Of a stretch of DNA of 64,000 nucleotides, positions 1 through 8,991 are shown one piece after another; within the stretch, counting starts at the first letter, position 1; each line of letters begins with the position of its first letter. The position numbers were made by a program, and so were the translations under genes. The notes under the pieces were generated by a model. The model was not told where the DNA came from. It ran no database searches and was given only the letters and a program-made list of their open reading frames with translations. Origin of the DNA: Gammaproteobacteria bacterium (GTDB lineage: Bacteria; Pseudomonadota; Gammaproteobacteria; JABABF01; JAHRAO01); assembly GCA_020027215.1 (NCBI GenBank), contig JAHRAO010000015.1, positions 31,279 to 95,278 on the forward strand, given 5' to 3'.

Positions 1-2
1 AT

Positions 3-287
3 GCAGGTGATGCAATCAAAGTATTGGTACGTCATGTACGCAAATACGGGCATCAACCGAATGTGTGGCGGCTATTAGCCGACGCTTATAGCATGGTGGG
101 TAATGTATTAGGCAGTCATCAAACACAAGCCGAGTATTACATGCTCTACGGTCAATTTGGTGTGGCGCGCAAACAGTTGCGCTACGCACTGCAATATGCT
201 CGCGATAATCGTCTTGCCCGTTTGCAGATTGAAAGTCAACTGAAATATATTGAACATTTAGAAGAGGAGTATCAGCTTCTACAATGA
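3..287 (+). CDS. M48 family metalloprotease, C-terminal TPR part (5' truncated by the window edge)
   Basis: Only the last 94 codons are in the window; the frame is open from base 3. The visible part is a helical TPR-like tail containing AEYYMLYGQF, then a VARKQLRYAL repeat unit. This layout (AEYYxLxG, QLxxAL, final acidic LEEE) is typical of the C-terminus of BepA/YfgC-type periplasmic proteases, which repair or degrade misassembled outer-membrane proteins such as LptD. The HEXXH catalytic centre would lie upstream and cannot be seen. The stop overlaps the pepP start (ATGA), so the two are probably co-transcribed. Family call is likely; orthology to bepA is an inference. Confidence 0.75.
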   Translation, partial: AGDAIKVLVRHVRKYGHQPNVWRLLADAYSMVGNVLGSHQTQAEYYMLYGQFGVARKQLRYALQYARDNRLARLQIESQLKYIEHLEEEYQLLQ

Positions 288-1606
288 CCATCCCTGAAAT
301 CACCACTGAAGAATATCAACAGCGCCGCAGTCAATTTGCTATGCGCATTGGGGCACACAGCATTGCCATTATTCCCGCAGCTGTAGAACTCTACCGCAAC
401 GCCGATGTGACACATTCCTTCCGCCAAAATAGCGATTTTTATTACCTGAGCGGTTTCAATGAGCCCGATGCGGTTTTAATCATTATCGGTGGCGATGCAG
501 GAGAAGACATTTTATTTTGTCATCCCTACGATCCACATTACGAAATATGGAATGGACGGCGGGCAGGCGTAGAAGGGGCAATAGACACCTATCGTTTTGC
601 CCGCGCTTACCCCATTGCCGAATTGAATAAACGTCTCCTTGAGTTATGTCGAGGAAAAGAGCGCATTTACTATCCGTTAGGTCGCCACACACATAGTGAT
701 CAATGGATGTTACACACCATCAAAGAAATGTATCAGAACCATCGGGCGGGCTTCCATTACCCCGAGCAAATTTACCTCCCCAATCACATCTTACACGACA
801 TGCGTCTGCACAAAAGTCATGCCGAAATTGCTGTTATGCGCTATGCGGCAGCAGTATCCATCGACGCCCATCTGTGTGCGATGCGCAATTGTCATCCCGG
901 CGGAAGCGAGCACGATCTCTCTACCGATCTCATCCACCAATTTCATTTAGGCGGAGCCACTCACCCAGCATATGGTAGCATTGTCGCCGCAGGAAGCAAT
1001 GCGTGCATTCTCCATTACAATGATAACTGTGCCACCATTGCGGATGGAGATCTCGTGCTCATTGATGCTGGATGCGAAATTGATTGCTATGCCGCCGATA
1101 TTACGCGTACTTTCCCCGCAAATGGCCGTTTCACGCCTCGACAACGCGATATATATTCATTAGTGCTTCAAGCGCAAAAAGATGCCTTAGCAGTCATTCG
1201 GCCTGGGAAATCTTGGAATGACTTCCATGATAGTGCAGTATCGTCTTTATCCCAAGGTTTGTTAGATTTAGGGCTGCTACAGGGTAGTATAGAAGAAGTG
1301 ATCGACAAAAAATTATATCAGCAATTTTATATGCATCGGACTGGGCATTGGTTAGGTTTAGATGTTCACGATGTCGGGAGTTACGAGCACAACGGACAAT
1401 GGCGACATTTAGAACCCGGGATGGTGATGACGGTTGAACCGGGATTATACATTACTGAAAATTGCAGTGCGGTAGACGCACAGTGGCGCGGCATCGGCGT
1501 GCGCATTGAAGACAATGTTTTAGTCACCCCCGAAGGCAATGAGGTATTAACTCAAGCACTCCCCAAAGAAATAGACGAAGTAGAAGCAGCATGCGCCGCA
1601 CTTTAA
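284..1606 (+). CDS. pepP: Xaa-Pro aminopeptidase (aminopeptidase P)
   Basis: Manganese-dependent M24B peptidase that removes an N-terminal residue preceding proline. The 440-residue length matches E. coli PepP (441). Residues 1-170 form the AMP_N domain; the pita-bread catalytic domain follows. Metal ligands are visible: D261 and D272 in LIDAGCEIDCYAADITRTFP, His in HRTGHWLGLDVHDVG (about 355), Glu in VEPGLYI, and Glu in GVRIEDNVLV. The start overlaps the upstream M48 gene by ATGA and the 3' end overlaps ubiH by 16 nt. pepP-ubiH adjacency is also found in E. coli. Cytoplasmic. Confidence 0.97.
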   Translation: MTIPEITTEEYQQRRSQFAMRIGAHSIAIIPAAVELYRNADVTHSFRQNSDFYYLSGFNEPDAVLIIIGGDAGEDILFCHPYDPHYEIWNGRRAGVEGAIDTYRFARAYPIAELNKRLLELCRGKERIYYPLGRHTHSDQWMLHTIKEMYQNHRAGFHYPEQIYLPNHILHDMRLHKSHAEIAVMRYAAAVSIDAHLCAMRNCHPGGSEHDLSTDLIHQFHLGGATHPAYGSIVAAGSNACILHYNDNCATIADGDLVLIDAGCEIDCYAADITRTFPANGRFTPRQRDIYSLVLQAQKDALAVIRPGKSWNDFHDSAVSSLSQGLLDLGLLQGSIEEVIDKKLYQQFYMHRTGHWLGLDVHDVGSYEHNGQWRHLEPGMVMTVEPGLYITENCSAVDAQWRGIGVRIEDNVLVTPEGNEVLTQALPKEIDEVEAACAAL

Positions 1607-2772
1607 TTGTTGGAGGCGGCATTACGGGCTCGGCACTCGCCCTCGCTCTTGCCGAACGCAATTGTCAAGTCACTCTCATTGAACGCCAACCGGCGGAGGA
1701 CGAATTTCCTTCGCTTGACGAAACAGTTACTGGATTTGGCGAACGGGTGAGCACACTCAATTGGCAATCACACAATTTTTTGCAACAACTCGGTATCTGG
1801 CAAGATGTTGCCGCCCAACGCTTTTTAGCATTTATCCGTATGACAGTATGGGACGGTGATGGTAGCGGATATATTCACTTCACAGCTGCAGAGAATGATC
1901 TCAGTGCGCTCGGCTTTATCGTAGAAAACAAATTGATACAAGTGTCGCTGAATCGCCGACTCAAGCAACACCCACATATTCAACGCATTGAAGGAGAAGT
2001 AACCCATATCACGCAGAGCGCCAGTGATTGCACTGCCATAATGGATAACGGTGATACCCTACAGGGAGAATGGATTATTGGCGCAGATGGCGCCCAATCC
2101 CATATCGGCAAAATCGGCGGGTTTCGCACCCATCATTGGGATTATCACCAACACGCTATTATCGCCACCATACAATGTGAAAAATCACACCAACATACTG
2201 CGTGGCAGCGTTTTATGACGACTGGTCCACTCGCCTTCTTACCGCTCGGTGGAAAAAATACACATTTTTATTCCATTGTCTGGTCATGTGACAGATCGTT
2301 AGCGGATGATTTAATCGGCATGGACGATACAGATTTTGCCGCCGCGCTGGGCACAGCAAGTGAATTTTGTTGCGGGGATATTCAAAATGTCAGCTCCCGT
2401 AAAAGCTTCCCACTTCATCATACATGGGTAATGCGCAACCCCGCGCACCGCATTGTCTTGATTGGGGACGCCGCACAACGTATTCATCCTCTTGCTGGAC
2501 AAGGACTTAATCTCGGGTTATCCGATGCCGCCAGAGTTGCCGTAACGATTGCGCAGGGTACACGATCGATCAATCAGGCACAATGGTTATCTCATTCTTT
2601 CTGCCATCACCCATATCACGTGGCAATGGGCATGGCGATAGGTGGACTGCATCATTTATTTAAATCCGATGCTTTACTATTACGCTGGGTGCGCAACAGT
2701 GGTATACAATGGGTAGAGAAACAACAGATTATCAAACGCTGGTTTGTTGCCCAAGCGGCATTGGGTAATTAA
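1591..2772 (+). CDS. ubiH: UbiH/VisC-type FAD-dependent monooxygenase (ubiquinone biosynthesis)
   Basis: Flavoprotein hydroxylase of the UbiH/UbiF/UbiI/COQ6 family that hydroxylates the benzoquinone ring precursor. 393 residues. FAD contacts visible are the N-terminal dinucleotide fold IVGGGITGSALA, the GADGAQS motif near residue 165, and GDAAQRIHPLAGQGLNLGL near 290. Its place directly after pepP matches E. coli ubiH, which supports the C4-hydroxylase assignment, but the position-specific members (UbiH, UbiI, UbiF, UbiM) cannot be told apart by eye. Probably in an operon with pepP. Confidence 0.85.
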   Translation: MRRTLIVGGGITGSALALALAERNCQVTLIERQPAEDEFPSLDETVTGFGERVSTLNWQSHNFLQQLGIWQDVAAQRFLAFIRMTVWDGDGSGYIHFTAAENDLSALGFIVENKLIQVSLNRRLKQHPHIQRIEGEVTHITQSASDCTAIMDNGDTLQGEWIIGADGAQSHIGKIGGFRTHHWDYHQHAIIATIQCEKSHQHTAWQRFMTTGPLAFLPLGGKNTHFYSIVWSCDRSLADDLIGMDDTDFAAALGTASEFCCGDIQNVSSRKSFPLHHTWVMRNPAHRIVLIGDAAQRIHPLAGQGLNLGLSDAARVAVTIAQGTRSINQAQWLSHSFCHHPYHVAMGMAIGGLHHLFKSDALLLRWVRNSGIQWVEKQQIIKRWFVAQAALGN

Positions 2773-2837
2773 GTCGGCAGATTATTATTCCCATCATCAG
2801 CCAACAATGAAAATTATGCACATATTTTTACGACATT

Positions 2838-3266
2838 ATGCCCGCACAAGATAATGCAGCACTGCGCCGCACTGGACTGAGGATCACTCTGCCGCGCATT
2901 AAAATATACAATATTCTTGTCGATAAAAGCAAAAAAAAAGGTGACGAGCATCATTTAAGTGCAGAACAAATCTACTTGTATCTCCATGAAACCGGTGAAA
3001 ATGTTAGTCTTCCCACAGTGTATCGCGTACTCACCCAATTGGTTTCAGCGGGTTTGGTCATGCGCCATCGTTTTGATGGGCGGACAGTATACGAATTAGC
3101 AACCAAAGAACACCACGATCATATGCTTTGCATTGAAAGTGGAAAAGTCATTGAATTTCGCGATGACCTCATTGAAGAATTACAAAAAAATATAGCTCAA
3201 AAACACGGCTATCAACTCATTGATCACGAATTAGTTTTATACGTCAAACCTGTTAAGGGAAAATAA
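2838..3266 (+). CDS. fur: Ferric uptake regulator Fur
   Basis: Iron-responsive repressor, 142 residues. The winged-helix DNA-recognition region is SLPTVYRVLTQLVSAGLV (57-74). The metal-binding dimerisation part has EHHDHMLCIESGKVIEF: H92, H93 and H95 are kept, with C98, but the second Cys of the usual CxxC is Ser101, as also remembered for Pseudomonas Fur. There is no His-rich C-terminal tail of the E. coli kind. A run of nine A residues (2931-2939) codes the SKKKG segment. No clear ribosome binding site precedes the ATG. nnr follows after 4 nt. Confidence 0.93.
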   Translation: MPAQDNAALRRTGLRITLPRIKIYNILVDKSKKKGDEHHLSAEQIYLYLHETGENVSLPTVYRVLTQLVSAGLVMRHRFDGRTVYELATKEHHDHMLCIESGKVIEFRDDLIEELQKNIAQKHGYQLIDHELVLYVKPVKGK

Positions 3267-3270
3267 CAGC

Positions 3271-4755
3271 ATGAGCGCCTCGCAGGCAGTGTATCTCACA
3301 GCACAGGTGCGGGAATTAGATCGTATTGCCATTGAGCAATACAATATTCCCAGCATTCAATTGATGCGCCGCGCCGGTGAAGCGATGTTTTGCCAAATTG
3401 AACAAATGGCAGTGCCCAATAAAACATTAACCGTTTACTGTGGCACCGGCAATAATGGTGGCGATGGCTGGATGGTCGCCGGATTGGCTAAAAAACGCAA
3501 CTATTCAGTGCAATTACTACAAGTAGGCGATGCAAAAAAAATCAGCGGCGATGCGCAACTCGCACGCCAATTTGCTTTATCGGTTGGGGTCGATGAGGTT
3601 TTATGGTCTGCCGAGTGCCAACCACAGGGTCTAATTATTGACGCTCTACTCGGTACCGGATTGCAATGTGATCCGAGCGGGGATTACATGAGTGCCATTG
3701 AACAAATCAACAATAGTCAGTGTAAGGTGTTAGCGGCAGACATTCCTTCTGGATTATGTGCCGACAGTGGCTGGCCGGGGACACCGACCGTACATGCCGA
3801 GAAGACAGTCACTTTTGTGGGCAACAAGTGCGGTCTATACACTGGACGAGGGCGCACCTACAGCGGTAAGGTGCATTACGATACCTTAAACATACCCGAA
3901 GCCGCTTTTACTACTATACCGAGCGCACATCATTTACTATCCCTCCCTCAACTATTAGCACATTTTCCGCAACGCGCAATTGATGCACACAAAGGGCATT
4001 TTGGGCATTTGTTCATCATCGGCGGCGATCAAGGAATGGGTGGAGCCCCTATTCTAGCCGCACTTGCCGCCGCACATATAGGGACAGGGCTGGTCTCTCT
4101 ATGCACGCATCCCGATCACCCATCAATACTCCCCCACCACCCTGAAATTATGGTGCATAGAGTGGCTTCGGGACAAGAATTAATCCCACTATTGAGTGAC
4201 GCTTCTGCCATAGTGATCGGCCCCGGATTAGGTCAACGCACTTGGGGACAGCAATTATTAGATACAGTGCTCCATTCCGACAAAAAACTCTTATTGGACG
4301 CAGACGCACTGAATTTAATTGCCACCCGCCAAGTACAATACAATCGACGCAACGCAGTGATCACCCCGCATCCCGGCGAAGCAGGCGCATTATTAAACAA
4401 AACGAGCGAAGATATTCAACGACAAAGATTTAATGCCGCACAAGCCTTATACGACCGTTACGCAGAGGCGGTGGTCTTAAAAGGAAGCGGCACTTTAATT
4501 TGCACTGGTACGCATACCGATATTTGCCCTTACGGTAACGCCGGTATGGCGAGTGGCGGAATGGGAGATCTACTCAGTGGGGTGATAGGTGGTCTTCTTG
4601 CCCAAGGATGTGCAACGCATGATGCGGTGCGCTTAGGGACATGTTTACATGCGCGGGCGGGCGACATTACCGCAGCGCACAAAGGGCAGCACGGCATGCT
4701 CGCCAGTGATTTATTACAACCCATGCGACAACTGCTCAATGGACAGTTATTGTGA
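3271..4755 (+). CDS. nnr: Bifunctional NAD(P)HX epimerase / ADP-dependent NAD(P)HX dehydratase
   Basis: Metabolite-repair enzyme (YjeF family) that returns hydrated NADH and NADPH to the active form. 494 residues, with both domains. The epimerase domain (about 1-215) has CGTGNNGGDGWMVA and DALLGTGL. The ribokinase-like dehydratase domain (about 230-490) has VLKGSGTLI and the anion-hole/catalytic segment NAGMASGGMGDLLSGVIGGL. The 3' end overlaps tsaE by 17 nt. The nnr-tsaE-amiC order is common in gammaproteobacteria (yjeF-yjeE-amiB in E. coli). Confidence 0.96.
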   Translation: MSASQAVYLTAQVRELDRIAIEQYNIPSIQLMRRAGEAMFCQIEQMAVPNKTLTVYCGTGNNGGDGWMVAGLAKKRNYSVQLLQVGDAKKISGDAQLARQFALSVGVDEVLWSAECQPQGLIIDALLGTGLQCDPSGDYMSAIEQINNSQCKVLAADIPSGLCADSGWPGTPTVHAEKTVTFVGNKCGLYTGRGRTYSGKVHYDTLNIPEAAFTTIPSAHHLLSLPQLLAHFPQRAIDAHKGHFGHLFIIGGDQGMGGAPILAALAAAHIGTGLVSLCTHPDHPSILPHHPEIMVHRVASGQELIPLLSDASAIVIGPGLGQRTWGQQLLDTVLHSDKKLLLDADALNLIATRQVQYNRRNAVITPHPGEAGALLNKTSEDIQRQRFNAAQALYDRYAEAVVLKGSGTLICTGTHTDICPYGNAGMASGGMGDLLSGVIGGLLAQGCATHDAVRLGTCLHARAGDITAAHKGQHGMLASDLLQPMRQLLNGQLL

Positions 4756-5200
4756 TCTTAACGAAAATGATATGCTGGCGACAGCAGAGAAAATAGGCAA
4801 AACTGCTCGGGATGGGGGCATTCTATTTTTGCGGGGCATGCTCGGAGCGGGAAAAACAACATTCTGCCGTGGGGTTTTAGCAGGCATGGGATACAATGGG
4901 AGGGTCAAGAGCCCTAGTTATACTTTGATTGAGCCCTACACCATTGACAAACAAAAAGTATTTCACATTGATTTGTATCGCATCACCCACTCTGAAGAAT
5001 TAGAATTGATGGGGCTACGCGATTGTTTTGACTATAACAACTTCTGTTTAGTGGAATGGCCCGAACACAGCTATGGATGGTTACCACAGCCAGACATGGA
5101 ACTCAATATCATGATTACGCCACCATATCGGCGACTCTACTATAAATCATATAATGCAAAAGGACAACGCTTGTGCCAATGTTTCAGCGCACACAGCTAA
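4739..5200 (+). CDS. tsaE: tRNA threonylcarbamoyladenosine biosynthesis ATPase TsaE
   Basis: ATPase partner of TsaB/TsaD in making t6A37 of tRNAs that read ANN codons. 153 residues from the ATG at 4739; a longer frame from 4649 only adds sequence lying over nnr, so it was not used. Walker A is GMLGAGKTTF. The family segment VKSPSYTLIEPY is kept, followed by HIDLYR and the CLVEWPEH motif, all diagnostic of TsaE. Coding overlaps nnr by 17 nt and amiC by 28 nt, indicating translational coupling. Confidence 0.95.
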   Translation: MDSYCDLNENDMLATAEKIGKTARDGGILFLRGMLGAGKTTFCRGVLAGMGYNGRVKSPSYTLIEPYTIDKQKVFHIDLYRITHSEELELMGLRDCFDYNNFCLVEWPEHSYGWLPQPDMELNIMITPPYRRLYYKSYNAKGQRLCQCFSAHS

Positions 5201-6333
5201 CTCACTACATTTTTATTGCTTTCTTTGTCGCACTGCCGACGATGGGCGTTGCCAATACCATCAAAGATATTCGCTTATGGCAATCGCCACAAAACACCCA
5301 AATAGTGATTGAGGTAACGCAAAAACCGCAATACAAATATTTCTACCTCTCTAACCCCGTGCGTTTAGTGATCGATTTTTACCACACCACATTAAAAACC
5401 GATATCAATAAAATCAACATACAAGGCACTGTCATTCATCGTATACGTACAGGGAATAGTAAACCCAACGTGCGGCGTATCGTACTCGATTTGCGTAAAG
5501 AAGCACAATATAAGGTTTATCATTTATCACCGAACAAGCACTACCGCCACCGCATTTTCATCAATTTAGCCTCGCACGGGCGCACCGCATCACCCATTTT
5601 TGAAAAATTAGAGCGGCATACCGTTATTGTCATAGATCCTGGACACGGCGGGGAAGATCCAGGAGCACCCCACCACGGAATCAAAGAAAAAAATGTCGCC
5701 ATGTCCATTGCGCGCTATTTGGCACAATTCCTTGCACGACACGATGAGTATAAAGTATTGCTCACGCGTGATGGCGATTACAATGTCAGTTTGCATCAAC
5801 GTAGAAACTTCGCCCGCTCCCATCAAGCTGATTTACTGATCTCGGTGCATGCCGACGCCTATGCTACTAAAACAAAGAATTCTCCCAGTGGTCTTGCTGT
5901 ATATATTTTGGATGCAGACAAAACAAGCAGTGCCGAAGCGAGTTTTCTTGCCGAACGCGAAAATAAATCTGACCTCATCGCTGGGGTCGTATTAGATAAT
6001 AAAGATGATATTCTTGCCGAGATTTTAACTTCCCTGTCTATGTCGGCAACCTTAGAAACGAGTAATGCGATCGGCAAAATGGTACTGCAAGAATTATCCC
6101 AAGTCGGCAAACTGCATAAAAGAGGCGTAGGCTACGGCAATTTCACTATTTTACGTTCCCCTGATGTGCCGGCAATTCTTGTAGAAAGCGGTTTTCTGAC
6201 TAATCCAACCGAAGCGCGCAAATTAAAGCAGAAGGTCTATAGAAAAAATATTGCCCAATCAATTTATCACGGCGTGCATAAATATTTCAAACAAGTCGCT
6301 CGCCAAGAGGTGTATCGGCGCAAGAAAAGTTAA
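5173..6333 (+). CDS. amiC: N-acetylmuramoyl-L-alanine amidase (AmiC/AmiB type, AMIN domain)
   Basis: Periplasmic zinc amidase that splits septal peptidoglycan during cell separation. 386 residues. A signal peptide spans about 1-27 (YIFIAFFVALPTMGVAN). An AMIN domain (about 28-130) follows, then Amidase_3 (about 150-375). VIVIDPGHGGEDPGA carries the first Zn His, ISVHADAY another, and ILVESGFLTN the catalytic Glu. There is no C-terminal LysM domain, unlike E. coli AmiB, so it resembles AmiA/AmiC in architecture although the tsaE-linked locus is amiB in E. coli. The start overlaps tsaE by 28 nt; a second Met two codons later is an alternative. Confidence 0.93.
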   Translation: MPMFQRTQLTHYIFIAFFVALPTMGVANTIKDIRLWQSPQNTQIVIEVTQKPQYKYFYLSNPVRLVIDFYHTTLKTDINKINIQGTVIHRIRTGNSKPNVRRIVLDLRKEAQYKVYHLSPNKHYRHRIFINLASHGRTASPIFEKLERHTVIVIDPGHGGEDPGAPHHGIKEKNVAMSIARYLAQFLARHDEYKVLLTRDGDYNVSLHQRRNFARSHQADLLISVHADAYATKTKNSPSGLAVYILDADKTSSAEASFLAERENKSDLIAGVVLDNKDDILAEILTSLSMSATLETSNAIGKMVLQELSQVGKLHKRGVGYGNFTILRSPDVPAILVESGFLTNPTEARKLKQKVYRKNIAQSIYHGVHKYFKQVARQEVYRRKKS

Positions 6334-6362
6334 GCGCATATTCATTTCAATATGGGGCACAC

Positions 6363-6391
6363 TTGACAAAACGTACCACAATTGTGATAAT
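6363..6391 (+). promoter_or_regulatory. sigma70 promoter of rpsT
   Basis: Consensus -35 TTGACA at 6363-6368, a 17-bp spacer, and -10 GATAAT at 6386-6391 preceded by TGT, an extended -10. It lies in the 94-nt gap after amiC and 36 bp upstream of the rpsT GTG, so ribosomal protein S20 is probably expressed independently of the upstream operon. Confidence 0.8.
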
Positions 6392-6427
6392 AGGCATCTT
6401 ATTCACTCTGTAGGCACGAGGTATTTT

Positions 6428-6703
6428 GTGGCAAATTCATTACAGGTGCGCAAACGCGCGCGACAATCTGAAAAAAGGCGACAACACAACGCCAGCTTAA
6501 AATCGGCAATGAACACAAGAATTAAAACTGTGCGTACTGCTATCCGCAAAAATGACAAAGATACCGCCCAGAAACTTTATCGCGAAACGGTATCCGCTAT
6601 GGATAAGTTAGTCAATAAAAAAATCATTAAAAAAAATAAAGCGTCACGCCATAAGTCACGCCTCAATCAACACATCAAAAATATATCTAACGCTGTTGCG
6701 TGA
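6428..6703 (+). CDS. rpsT: 30S ribosomal protein S20
   Basis: Primary rRNA-binding protein of the small subunit. The frame is open from 6251, but S20 homology begins at the GTG codon at 6428 (M-ANSLQVRKRARQSEKRRQ), which gives 91 residues, close to the family's usual 87. ACGAGG stands 7-8 nt before this GTG. A near-consensus promoter at 6363-6391 also favours this start. The protein is very Lys/Arg-rich with the S20 helical hairpin and a conserved INKN-like KKIIKKNKASRHKSRLN tail. The last 17 nt overlap the convergent ccmG gene. Confidence 0.96.
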   Translation: MANSLQVRKRARQSEKRRQHNASLKSAMNTRIKTVRTAIRKNDKDTAQKLYRETVSAMDKLVNKKIIKKNKASRHKSRLNQHIKNISNAVA

Positions 6704-7247
6704 CGCCTTGGCGGGCATGGCCTACCGAGAATAAAGGGGAAACTTTGTCTTCCCATACTGTGCGGGTCAATTCCCCAACTTGTTTGAACAACACTATTCC
6801 ATCGCGAGAGATCACATAGGTCTCAGGGACTCCGTAAACACCGATATCCAAACCGAACATTCCTTGTTCATCTAATAATGAAAAGCGATACGGATCACCG
6901 TGCATCGTTAACCATTTCAGCGCATTGGTCTGTAGATCTTTATAATTGATCCCGATAATCGGCACTCCGCGCTCGGCTAACTCCATTAATAGTGGATGTT
7001 CATAAATACAGTTCACGCACCAACTCGCCCACACATTGAGCAAAAAAGGCTGTGGCGGTAAATCAGCGCGACGCATGCGGCTTTTCGTGTGCAAGGTGGG
7101 GAGATCAAAATCGGGCAACGATTGACCAATTAAAGGTGATGGAAGCAATTGGGGATCCAAATATAATCCTTTGAATAAAAATCCCGCTAACACGGCAAAC
7201 ACAATGACCGGTAAAAATAATTTCAGGTGGGTGGATTTATTCATCAC
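6687..7247 (-). CDS. ccmG: Thiol:disulfide interchange protein CcmG/DsbE
   Basis: Periplasmic membrane-anchored thioredoxin that keeps apocytochrome c reduced for haem ligation in cytochrome c maturation System I. 186 residues: one N-terminal membrane anchor (about 9-29), then a thioredoxin fold with the redox site WASWCVNC (C77 and C80) and the cis-Pro segment GVYGVPETYVI. The start overlaps ccmF by 11 nt. It is the last gene of ccmE-ccmF-ccmG. The other System I genes (ccmABCD, ccmH) are not in the window. Confidence 0.95.
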   Translation of the reverse strand: MMNKSTHLKLFLPVIVFAVLAGFLFKGLYLDPQLLPSPLIGQSLPDFDLPTLHTKSRMRRADLPPQPFLLNVWASWCVNCIYEHPLLMELAERGVPIIGINYKDLQTNALKWLTMHGDPYRFSLLDEQGMFGLDIGVYGVPETYVISRDGIVLFKQVGELTRTVWEDKVSPLFSVGHARQGVTQQR

Positions 7248-8991
7248 CTGCTTGCCTCCGCCGACGGCTCAATACACTCCACACCGCACCTATAGCGGTC
7301 ACTATCGCCCCCAACCAGATCCAACGCACAAAGGGTTTCACTTGCAAACGCAGCGCCCAGCGATCCCCTTCCACCCTTTCGCCCAGCGAGACATATAAAT
7401 CAGTCCACAAACCGGCTTGTAATCCTGCCTCGGTCATGGCTTTATCCGATACGGGGTAATGTCTTTTTTGTGGATATAACATCGCCACTATTTCATCACC
7501 TTGCATCACCTTGATCTCTAATTCATCGGCGGTGTAATTTTCCCTGCTTATTTGCCGCTCACCAGTATATAAAAAGTGATATCCCACAAGGGTATGCCCT
7601 TCACCCGGAGAGAGATGAATATCATGCTCCCTGCTATACAGTACAGTCAGGGTTACACCCATTGCGCACAAGAAAAAACCACAATGCGCGAGCGTCATGC
7701 CCCAACGCGGTTGTTTCTTAAATTGGTGCCATGTTTTCCAACCACCTTTCCATTTCACTGCCGGAAGGATACTCATCATCAAGAGCGCCAGCACCATCAG
7801 CGGCACAAACACAGTATTGAAATAAGGTGCACCGACCGAATACTTGCCCACCCCCATGACTTCCATGACTAAAGGAAATAGAGTTCCCGTCAAGACAGTC
7901 AAAGCAGCAGTGATCATAATGATATTGTTGCCCAGCAAAAAAGTCTCGCGCGACAACCGATTTCCGGTGTGAGATATTGCCATAGTTGGTGCGCGCAAGG
8001 CGTATAAAAACAGCGAACCGCAAATCACAATGACTAAGAAAATCAAAATAAATAGACCGCGCGATGGATCGCTGGCAAAGGCATGTACCGAAGTCAAAAC
8101 ACCCGAACGCACCAAAAATGTCCCTAAAAGGCTTAATGCAAAGGCAAAAATAGCCAATAACAAAGACCAGCGATTAAATCCACCGTGTCGTGAAGTCACA
8201 ATAAGCGAATGGAGCAAGGCAGTGCCGACTAACCAGGGCATAAAAGATGCATTTTCCACTGGATCCCAAAACCACCAGCCGCCCCAGCCCAATTCATAGT
8301 ATGCCCACCAGCTTCCCAAAGCGATACCTAAAGTTAAAAACACCCACGCGATCACCGTCCAACTACGGGCATAGCGTGCCCAATAATAATGAGGACGACG
8401 GTCTAACAACGCCGCCATCGCAAAGGCAAAGGCAACCGATAAACCAACGTAACCCACATACAACATCGGCGGATGGATCGCTAATCCGGGGTCTTGTAAT
8501 ATCGGATTGAGTTCGTTACCATCGGTCGGGGGAGTCGGCAAAGTGCGCGCAAATGGGTTAGAAGTCAGTAGCATAAAAAGGAGAAATCCCACTGCAATCC
8601 ATGCCATCACCGACAAAACCCGCGCAGTGTAATACAACGGAAGCTGGCGAGTCAATAAAGCGATCGCCACCATCCACAAGGATAAAATCCATACCCATAA
8701 CATCAGCGACCCTTCATGGTTGCCCCATACCGCACTAAACTTATATAAGATCGGTAAACGACTATTGGAATGTTGTACCGCGAGCGTCAGCGAAAAATCA
8801 TCATTGATAAACGATATGAATAAACAAGCAAAAGAGAGGGTGACGAAAGAACATAAAAAAAATGACCCCATCCTGCCCGCCAACATCCACGTGCGATATC
8901 CACCGTAACTGCCGATAACAGGGATACTCGCAGTGAATAAAGCAATGAATAACGCGACAATTAAGGTAATGTGACCGAGTTCTGGAATCAT
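7237..8991 (-). CDS. ccmF: Cytochrome c-type biogenesis protein CcmF
   Basis: Multi-span inner-membrane subunit of the haem lyase (CcmFH) that joins haem to the CxxCH motif of apocytochrome c. 584 residues, somewhat shorter than E. coli CcmF (about 647), with many predicted membrane helices. The tryptophan-rich haem-handling WWD motif is clear: ELGWGGWWFWDPVENASFMP. Another conserved stretch is DPGLAIHPPMLYVGYVG. Start overlaps ccmE by ATGA and the end overlaps ccmG by 11 nt, so the three are one operon. Confidence 0.96.
   Translation of the reverse strand: MIPELGHITLIVALFIALFTASIPVIGSYGGYRTWMLAGRMGSFFLCSFVTLSFACLFISFINDDFSLTLAVQHSNSRLPILYKFSAVWGNHEGSLMLWVWILSLWMVAIALLTRQLPLYYTARVLSVMAWIAVGFLLFMLLTSNPFARTLPTPPTDGNELNPILQDPGLAIHPPMLYVGYVGLSVAFAFAMAALLDRRPHYYWARYARSWTVIAWVFLTLGIALGSWWAYYELGWGGWWFWDPVENASFMPWLVGTALLHSLIVTSRHGGFNRWSLLLAIFAFALSLLGTFLVRSGVLTSVHAFASDPSRGLFILIFLVIVICGSLFLYALRAPTMAISHTGNRLSRETFLLGNNIIMITAALTVLTGTLFPLVMEVMGVGKYSVGAPYFNTVFVPLMVLALLMMSILPAVKWKGGWKTWHQFKKQPRWGMTLAHCGFFLCAMGVTLTVLYSREHDIHLSPGEGHTLVGYHFLYTGERQISRENYTADELEIKVMQGDEIVAMLYPQKRHYPVSDKAMTEAGLQAGLWTDLYVSLGERVEGDRWALRLQVKPFVRWIWLGAIVTAIGAVWSVLSRRRRQAGDE

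Noticed and set aside
7576..8510. Plus-strand ORFs antisense to ccmF (98, 89 and 87 residues)
   Set aside because: They are low-complexity, basic or Pro/His-rich translations of the reverse strand of a strongly conserved gene.
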